64,000 nt of DNA, from assembly GCA_963920635.1 (NCBI GenBank), contig OY987302.1:45697500-45761499 (forward strand), read 5' to 3'. Source of the stretch: Pseudeuparius sepicola (Eukaryota > Arthropoda > Insecta > Coleoptera > Anthribidae). The translations under genes were made by a program, and so were the position numbers. Below, in pieces: positions 56,695 through 64,000 of the stretch (position 1 is its first letter; each line of letters starts with the position of its first letter). The notes under the pieces are model-generated. The model made no database searches, was not told the origin of the DNA, and saw nothing but the letters and a program-made list of their open reading frames with translations.

Positions 56695-59600
56695 CATTAA
56701 TAACCGGTAAATACCAAACACGTTTACGCGATTCGGTTATTGTTGGTTATAGCTCTCTGACGTTACAAAGAAGCCCTTCATACGTCTATCAATTTTGCGT
56801 CAAGTTAAATCCAAAGATAGAATGTAGGCACCTTGAGACGCTTTGGTGTATATGTGGTTGCCTAGCTCACTATAAAACGAGTCAAATTTCCGTTTAAAAA
56901 TAAAAGTAAGCCATAATTTTGTCGAATAAGCGTCACCGTTGACGCCACAGCATCTGCGCGCGGGCATACCGTTTTCTATGTAGGTATCGTGCAATGACCG
57001 CGATATTTTACTCAACTCGGGAGCAGGGTAATTACCGCGGTTATTGAAATCAACAAATATCATTTACTGGATTTGCCAATTTGTTGCGAGTTTGAATTTT
57101 GCAAAACATAAAAATGTATTTGCTGATATAGGCAAGTGTAGTGATTTCATGTTTTCATCTAGATCCATAAATTTAAAAAAAATTGAACACCTAGGAGCAA
57201 AAATATCTCTTTTGTGTAAACGTTGAAGGCTGAAGGTGAAGAGTGTGAAAATGTCCAGGTTCTAGGTTGAAGTCGGAGATATGGAAATAGCAAGTCTTCT
57301 GTTAAATGTAATTTTATTATATGCTTTTGTTCATTTTTTGTAACAAATTTAAACAAAACCCAAAATACACAAATATAAATGAGGTTATAGACGGGTAGTA
57401 GTATGACATTCCTCCTTGGTTATTCGCCTAAATTACTTTTGGGTTAACCATACACATTCAGGCGAGATTCAATGCAAGGACAACCATAAAGATAACCGCG
57501 GTTAAAACTAGACGATCGCCTAAAATCGGCTAATGTTTTCGGCTCACCCGGTTCTCGAGGACTTTTTTCACTGTCCCGCGTACCCCACAGCAGCTCACGC
57601 GATACTTCCCCGCCCCCCCTGCCCGCATACTTCCCGTCTCCAACCGTACTTGTTGCACCGTCACGCCGCCGGCGGCGGAGGGCAGCGTGTTCAGCTGTTA
57701 TTACGCTCACGCATAACGCACCCCGTTGGTGGCGCGCCGCCTGGGCCGCCGGGTCCCGGTGCAGCGCAACACCTGGCCGGATCAACAGCTGACACCGCTG
57801 GCGGAGGGGGACGGGGGGAGGGGGGCGCCCGCGGCGCATCTGTGTGTGCGCGCGCGCGTCACGGCCGATGCGATGGGATAATGTAATTATCGGGGGGTGA
57901 TGGGACAATGGGTGGGTTCTATCGGCGGGCTCGTGCAGACCGACGGAAAAGAAATTATTTTTACGACCACTGGAAAAAGTAGCATACCGTAGAATCCCCT
58001 AAATTTGACCGGGTACATAACTATGCCCAAAAGATCATCAGTTGATATAATCCGTTAAAGAATTTTTCAATCAGATGGCATTGGTAATTTTCGTCCATAA
58101 GTAGTTACTATATTGACCGATAGATGTTACTATACTACTTTATTACAATCGTTTGAAATTATACGTTCAGTAAACTTTGACCGGCGGAGTGATTATAACC
58201 TTAATTTTCGTGTCCTGAATAATTTACCGCGTACAGCAAAAATTATAAGAAGTGAAATCAAATCATTACTCGCGGTAAGTAGTTCATTATATTGGTAGGC
58301 AATCGCATGCGTCAGTTTATTTTAAAAAACAATTTGCTTTAAAGTCCAGTGATTGTTTAAATTTTTTATAACCTATTTTTTTTTTCGCTTTCTTAACTTT
58401 GACCGTCTACAATTACTAGACAATGGCTAATCTTTGAAGACCTATTTGATAAAAATGTAAAAATAGAGTAAAATGGTAAAAAAAAACGTCATTTTAATTT
58501 ATGTTTTTTTTATAAAAAGAATTAGACAAGAAAGTTTTGTAACCAAAGCTGGAGGTACCTGACTAATTTTACATAGGTATATTATTTTTTATATACATAT
58601 ATAGGTACATAACGATGTATTTTATTTTTATTCAAAGAGTTTTTGTTAAGTTTCAAGTTTTATAGCATCTATATTTTATTTTACATCAATAAGATGAGTT
58701 TTGTACCACAAAATAAATAAATAATTCTTTTAATGTTTGTAGCCTTTCTTAAGTACCGATTCTGGTATTTTTTATAGCTAAGGAAATCTTTTTAAAAACA
58801 TAACTTGTTGTCAATGTTACTCTATTTGGCTTTAAAATTGTCTAAAACCGGTTTTTATATGGGCGGTCAAAGATACTTCCCCGCTTCGTAACATTGACCG
58901 CCGAAGTTTAAAAAAAACTGTAATTCTCCTCATGAAATCAAAAAACTTTTTTTAAACCTTTATAATATTAGATAGAGCCCCAATACTGGCACAATTAGTT
59001 TCTCTTTACTACCTTGGATAAAAAGTATATTACAATGGAAAGTTCAAAAGCGGTCAATGTTACGTCACTTTACGTACTTATATCAAAGTATTTTCTAGAC
59101 TTTGCTTATATCACATTAGTTAATAAGTCTGGGGTGGCCAATCGAGAGAAAAGTTTGTACCTACTCCGTGCCAGAGGCGATGACTGCAACCACAGATAAC
59201 GTAAACAGTTTACGTTAAACTAGATTAGTAGATCCTGTGTTCTCTTAATTCTCGGTAGCGGATAGACCCGAGAGCCACCTATAGGTATTACATAATATTC
59301 CAAAACCCTACTTCCCTTTTCTCAAGTTTAATAAATCAACCTCGTCTCTACGCACAGTCCTTCTCTCTTCAAAATGGAAATCACTACCACATATTAGAGA
59401 GCCTGCATATACGGGGCGCGATCTATTTCTTAGCATTTACCACGCTCTGCTACTGGTAAAAATACCAGACTTATCAGCAGAAGTCACCCGTATAAAATTC
59501 AAAGGTTTTTATGCGGTCGACGTCGACCTAGTCAAGGAGGCAGTCAATAAGAAAGCGAACGTAGTGATTTGATTGGTCGGCGCTTCGGAGATCCACGGAG

Positions 59601-59825
59601 CAGGTGTCGATGTGGGCCAGTTAGGCCAGTATAACCAATGCCGTGCACGAAAATAGGGATTGCGCATTATTTTACGGATTTTGGTTTTGTGTATAGATTA
59701 TGTGTTGTTTTGTGTGTAACAAAATTATTGGTTTGCTTTGGTTTGAATTATTTCAAAGTTTATTTTATTCTTTTTAAGAGCATTTAAATAAAATTTGTGC
59801 GCCGCCTATGACTCGGTCTTGTGTT
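56695..59825. other. Unassigned region with a CpG-rich island
   Basis: Outside the island at 57590-57915 it is AT-rich, with nothing recognised. The heptamer TTGACCG recurs at about 58005, 58114, 58178, 58399 and 58889, and inverted at 59050. Confidence 0.4.
57590..57915. promoter_or_regulatory. CpG-rich island with paired E-boxes, candidate promoter/first exon
   Basis: A sharply bounded GC-rich block contains many CG dinucleotides (GGCGCGCCGCCTGGGCCGCC, GCGCGCGCGTCACGG). CAGCTG E-boxes occur at 57692-57697 and 57786-57791 in inverse AACAGCTGA contexts, and a homeobox-type TAATTA core lies at about 57883-57888. Open frames on both strands (117 and 154 codons) are compositional. A promoter or 5' exon is the best guess, with no TATA, initiator or splice evidence. 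Confidence 0.35.
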
Positions 59826-59827
59826 TA

Positions 59828-60359
59828 GACCGACAGATAGTGACAGATTTGGGTGTCCCATTTTCGCATACCAGCCTCGAAGAGGGTTGAAAACTATATC
59901 GATGTTGAGTAGAATGAAGGGAAGTAAACGAGTGGCCCCTGGGGATAACATATGGAAAATTCGATTTTTCATTTTTCACTATTCGATTCGATATGTTCAC
60001 GCAAGCCGTGTTCATTAAATGATTAATTAATAGAACCGGAAAACCAAAAGCTTGTGTGTTGTAGGTGGCTAAAGGGTTGAAATAAGGGCGTAATCTTGTA
60101 AAGAAAAATCGAGATTTTGACCGATTTTTCGTAACTAACACTAACCCGAAAAACACATTGGATTGAGTGGCGCGAATGGATAGGTACATTTTGGGGTAGG
60201 GAAATTTAACAGCATTTTTTTTTTCGATTTTCCATAAGTTATCCCCAAGGGCCACTCGTAAATTTGCCTTCATTCTACTCAGTATCCATGTACTTTTCAA
60301 CCCTCTTCAAGGCTTGTATGCGAAAATGGGACACCTAAATCTGTCACTAGCTGACGGTC
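59828..60359. mobile_element. Foldback element F13 (GACCG ends)
   Basis: The left end GACCGACAGATAGTGACAGA and the right end TCTGTCACTAGCTGACGGTC are imperfect inverses, flanked by TA on both sides. The arms of about 135 bp also share TGTCCCATTTTCGCATAC, GTAGAATGAAGGGAAGTAAA versus its near-inverse, and GGATAACATATGGAAAAT versus ATTTTCCATAAGTTATCC. The loop is about 260 bp. It is a TA-inserting family distinct from the CAGGGTG group. Confidence 0.8.
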
Positions 60360-60361
60360 TA

Positions 60362-60820
60362 TTCGCACAGAGCAAACGCCGCCTAAGCGTTTTTATGCTG
60401 TTCCAAGTGAGATGATTTATACCATATATAAATAGCGTAGTCGAATACTGCTCCGAACTAAAACTTTACAGTCGCTTCTTCGTGACTTTTGTCATCATTT
60501 TACGATTTTTTCCTATTTTCGGTAGATTTTTCGTGTTGTAGTTTTTTATTTGAATGCTTAGTAGTTCATGCTTATAATCTGTTCCATGTTGTCGTTTTTT
60601 TTTTGTTTGTGTACTGTATGATTAGTATATTACTGAATATAAAAGCCATAATTGTGTTGTAATTATTTGAAGTGTATTGTAGTTCTCATTTATAAAAGAC
60701 TAAATAATGGTAAATGTGTTTTTGCTGCTATATACACATTCAATTATTTAGACTGCATCTCCCAGAGGTCTATGATCAGAATGAAAATTAGCTATAGATA
60801 ATGGCGGACTTGTCCAGCAC
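60362..60820. other. Unassigned sequence
   Basis: No signal is recognised. It ends at the next TA-flanked element. Confidence 0.4.
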
Positions 60821-60823
60821 ATA

Positions 60824-61955
60824 CAGTGTGACCAATAAAGTACGCACCATAAGGGATTTTTTTAATTTTTGGATAAAATGAAAATTTGACTTCGCCATCG
60901 ATTTGTGCTTGTCGGAGGATGAAAAATGACGTCACAAGAATCGACCACGTGACTTGCGGTATCTGTCAAAATTGGCATTTTTTTCAAAAATCATCCAAAA
61001 TCGGCTTTATTTGCAGCATTTTCGAAAAATGCTATTAGAAAAAGTTGTTTCTTTTGCAATATATATACCAATTTTCAGAGACCCACGATGACTTTTGTTT
61101 TTTGCGACTTTAAAAAAAAAATTCCAAACATTTTTAACTAAAATTTTTTTTTTGAAAATTGTACTTTTTTGACAGATCGACACCTCTAATATATTTTTAA
61201 CGTCAATTTCTAATGCTAGCCAGTTGTTTTCTTAGAAAATCTCTATTTGGTTTAAAAAAATATGTCGAGTTTGGTGCAAAGTTGATTTAATTTCAAAGGT
61301 TTGATGAATTCAAGCCTAATCTACTTTTCACATCGTTAAATACATTCATCTAAAATAAGTTATGTAAAGAGAGCACAAATTCAGTATGGCGTCCTTCACG
61401 CTCGATACAAATAATGGTTCTCCTTGAAACATCTTCCACAGAGTTTTTCACAAACTGGGGTTAAATAACTTCTTTTAGGTGAATGTATTTAACGATGTGA
61501 AAAGTAGACTAGGCTTGAATTCATCAGACCTTTGAAATTAAATCAACTTTGCACCAAACTCTACATAATTTTTTAAACCAAATAGAGATTTTGTAAGAAA
61601 ACAACTGGCTAGCATTAGAATTTATGTTAAAAATATAATAAAGGTGTCAATCTGTGAAAAAAGTAAAATTTTCAATAAATAAATTTTAGTTAAAATGTTT
61701 GGAAATATTTTTTTTAGAAAAAGTCGCAAAAAACAAAAGTCTTCGTGGGTGTCTGAAAATTTGTATGTAGGCTAACAATTGCAAAGGAAACCACCTTTTC
61801 TAATAACTTTTTTCGAAAATGCGCCAAATAAAGCCAATTTTGTATGATTTTTGAAAAAAAATACAATTTTGACAGATACCGCAAGTCACGTGGTCGATTC
61901 TTGTGACGTCATTTTTCATCCTGCGACAAGCACAAATCAATGGCAAAGTAGAATT
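60824..61955. mobile_element. Foldback element, family F12, right end lost at a microsatellite
   Basis: The left end is CAGTGTGACCAATAAAGTAC after TA (60822-60823). The arms of about 530 bp include GACGTCACAAGAATCGACCA, CACGTGACTTGCGGTATCTG and CTAGCCAGTTGTTTTCTTA with their inverses, and meet near 61390. The right arm stops at TAGAATTTTCATATTATTAT, where an (ATT)n run replaces the last roughly 60 bp including the terminal CACACTG. Confidence 0.85.
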
Positions 61956-62432
61956 TTCATATTATTATTATTATTATCTTCTTCTCTTACAGCCAGATTC
62001 TCGCAGCCCATGGTTCTTCTTCCTTTTCAGCTATCTATCTAATTTACCAGGTCAACAAGAATTTACATTTTACATTTCGTTGATTTGGAGACACAATGCC
62101 TCTTTAATATCACAAAATCTTGTCTAGATTTATCAATATACACTTTATTTCGGTTCCTCTGCATAGAACTTATTTCCGGCCGAGCTCTTAAAACTGAGGG
62201 TGGGAAATTATGTGGGTTTTAAGGGAAATATTTTAATGAAAGTACTATTTGATATAGCGAGCGTCTGCTCAACAGTGAGGTTTCTGGAAAAGAAAAACAT
62301 TATTACAGACGTATTTGGTACAATTATATATTAAAGGATATAAAAAAATATTTCTGCACATTAACGCTCAAACTTTAATTTTGGAGCGAAAATATATTAA
62401 AACGGATAAGTTGAAATGTGTCACAATTCATA

Positions 62433-62560
62433 GAACTCGATACTAAGTTGAGGTACCTATAGGTATTTTAATTTAGTTCTTAAATTTTATATAAAATTGT
62501 ATGCAAAATATTTAGTGTGCCTCGCGGATATTTCAACCATGGTAGCTTTGTCTATGGTAC
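62433..62560 (+). repeat. Dispersed repeat D2, copy 3
   Basis: GATACTAAGTTGAGGTACC, AAAATTGTATGCAAAATATT, CGCGGATATTTCAACCATGG and AGCTTTGTCTATGG parallel copy 2 at 39130-39275, with small indels. Confidence 0.65.
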
Positions 62561-63642
62561 AATATACATATTTATAGTTTAACAAGAATACGACAATAGT
62601 ATCCATGATATTTTTTCAAGATATCCTAAAGAAATAATTTAAAATCGGTAATAATAAATAATTAGGGATTATGATATTGCTAAAGAAAATTAGTTTCAAG
62701 ATTTGCCGCGGGTTCTGCCATATAAATGTTCGTCCAAAATATTCGGCGTTCCGGGGGGCATTGCGTGTTGGGTATGCGGGAGGCCGGTGGTGGTATTTCG
62801 CAGAGGGTGATTCAGTGCCTTTTTGTGAAAATGAAACGGACAGGGCACATGTATTTATGTATTATGACATTAATTAATCCCGGTAGAGACCAAAATACGA
62901 CTGCCAGCTGGGCAAACCGGATACACACCAACAGACCCAATTTAGTGGGGTTACAAACACTAAAATATGACAGAATTAAATTATTTTCTTATTATTTTTA
63001 ATTCTACTAATTTCTGAGCTTTATAAAGCTATTATATTTTATGTTCTTCAGGTATGCCAGTTAGCCTTATAGTAATCAGTTTACTCTGATACATATATAT
63101 GTATTGATTTGCGTTTTTACAAAAATTAGTTCAAAATTTCATTGAAGTTATCACTCAATATAGTGACTGTATACAGTGAGTAGTTTTCAACAGTGAAGAA
63201 AAACATAGCAAAATATGTGAGTATAAATTTTTTGTCAGCATCTTTATCGAAGACAATTTAGTTCTATTTTATATTTAACAAAGGTCCCAACGTCATAATA
63301 CTGAGTTAGTAAGTCAAAACTCAAATAGTTCATCATTTGTTATACTTCTCTGAAATTTTTACCGATAAATAAATTGAAAGATGAAGGGTTGAAATGGATA
63401 CGAAGGCAAGTTAAAAACTATGGGAAAGGCCCTGGAAGGAGCGCAGAGACTTGCAAAACGTTTTTCTATAAAAAAGAAAACAATAGAACTAGTTGATATA
63501 AATAGAAAAGCATAAAATTATCATTTCTCAACCTGTTTAAAAAAATGCAATGAATTCTTCCTAGCCAAAACAAAAGGCTAGAGTGATTGAAATTTTAAAA
63601 TTAATATTATGATTTTGATGGCAAATTGTAGTAATCTGGGTA

Positions 63643-63732
63643 CAGTCGCAGACGGTTGAAACCGAACGACCAGAACCTAACCTAGCCACGAGAAACCTCT
63701 TCTGGTCGTTCGGTTTCAACCGTCCGAGACTG
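63643..63732. mobile_element. Mini-MITE, 90 bp, TA-flanked
   Basis: CAGTCGCAGACGGTTGAAAC...CGACCAGAA and its inverse TTCTGGTCG...GTTTCAACCGTCCGAGACTG form 33-bp arms with two mismatches, around a loop of about 24 bases. TA lies on each side (63641-63642, 63733-63734). It is the smallest Tc1/mariner-style element here. Confidence 0.85.
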
Positions 63733-64000
63733 TACCTATAAGCCTATTATTATAGTCGACGATAACGATAATTCTCTTCAATCTACTCACATGGGCAACC
63801 TAGGTTACTCAACTAGTAAACCAAATACACCTTGTATACTCAGTGACTCTTCATAATTTACTTTTTGCGTTCGTGCTCTACTTCTAAGCTAAAATAGTTA
63901 TTCTTCTCTTTTCACTTAATGTTATTTTATGCCCACTTTTTGATGTCCTTACGCTCAGTAATTATGTGTAGATAAGCAGAATATAAACTTATACTTTGTA

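Larger units (their letters stand above)
61960..64000. other. Unassigned region to the window end
   Basis: It contains repeat D2 copy 3 and the mini-MITE at 63643-63732. Two overlapping small frames at 62671-63001 have no recognisable domain. Confidence 0.4.

Noticed and set aside
57444..57908. 154-codon minus-strand and 117-codon plus-strand frames
   Set aside because: Compositional openness within the CpG-rich island; no domain.
1..64000. CRISPR array, tRNA, rRNA or bacterial operon
   Set aside because: No regularly spaced short repeats with unique spacers, no cloverleaf found by eye, and no Shine-Dalgarno-linked gene series.

Overview
This window looks like a repeat-dominated, non-genic stretch of an animal nuclear genome, most likely an insect and possibly a beetle (the rank is inference). 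It is AT-rich. No bacterial gene organisation is present, and I recognise no host protein-coding exon, tRNA or rRNA. Every coding trace I can name belongs to a mobile element, and all of them are broken. By adding up the listed coordinates, about 30 of the 64 kb is assignable to mobile elements or structured repeats.

The dominant material is long inverted-repeat (foldback) elements with ends CAGTGTG... or CAGGGTG..., inserted at TA and duplicating it. This is the signature of Tc1/mariner-type elements. They lie at 376-1124, 3585-5563 (with a second one nested at 3617-4068), 11499-12394, 12866-13683, 15946-17363, 22268-23502, 25243-26070, 28068-29245, 31833-34467, 54407-54975 and 60824-61955, with half copies elsewhere. 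Three carry transposase remnants that link them to an autonomous parent. At 32106-34117 a mariner-like element with about 500-bp terminal repeats holds an internally deleted transposase. At 16471-16653 and 54535-54975 only the transposase C-terminus remains, in the second case duplicated head to head.

Other families are a Penelope-like retroelement (about 5790-7565, minus strand, reverse transcriptase plus GIY-YIG endonuclease) and a second Penelope fragment (about 41480-41950). There is also a pogo/Tigger-like transposase relic (20540-21684, minus), a non-LTR reverse transcriptase relic (51130-51620, minus) and a Polinton/Maverick-type integrase relic (39309-41165). The integrase is split by a 1,113-bp hAT-type element (39771-40883) with a perfect 8-bp target duplication. 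Smaller MITEs and unnamed dispersed repeats recur at two or three places.

The most notable structure is at 45325-46541. This is a mosaic of direct and inverted copies of a roughly 330-bp unit, separated by (TA)n tracts. Three of the copies contain an identical hammerhead self-cleaving ribozyme fold. A decayed relative lies at 18133-18264. A separate, mutated hammerhead-like core sits inside a perfect 42-bp inverted repeat at 43788-44001. The Penelope fragment at 41.5 kb is close by, and Penelope-like elements are known carriers of hammerheads. I infer a retrozyme-like, ribozyme-bearing repeat family, possibly mobilised by Penelope machinery.

Two GC/CpG-rich islands (about 29740-30115 and 57590-57915) are the only places that look like possible promoters or first exons.
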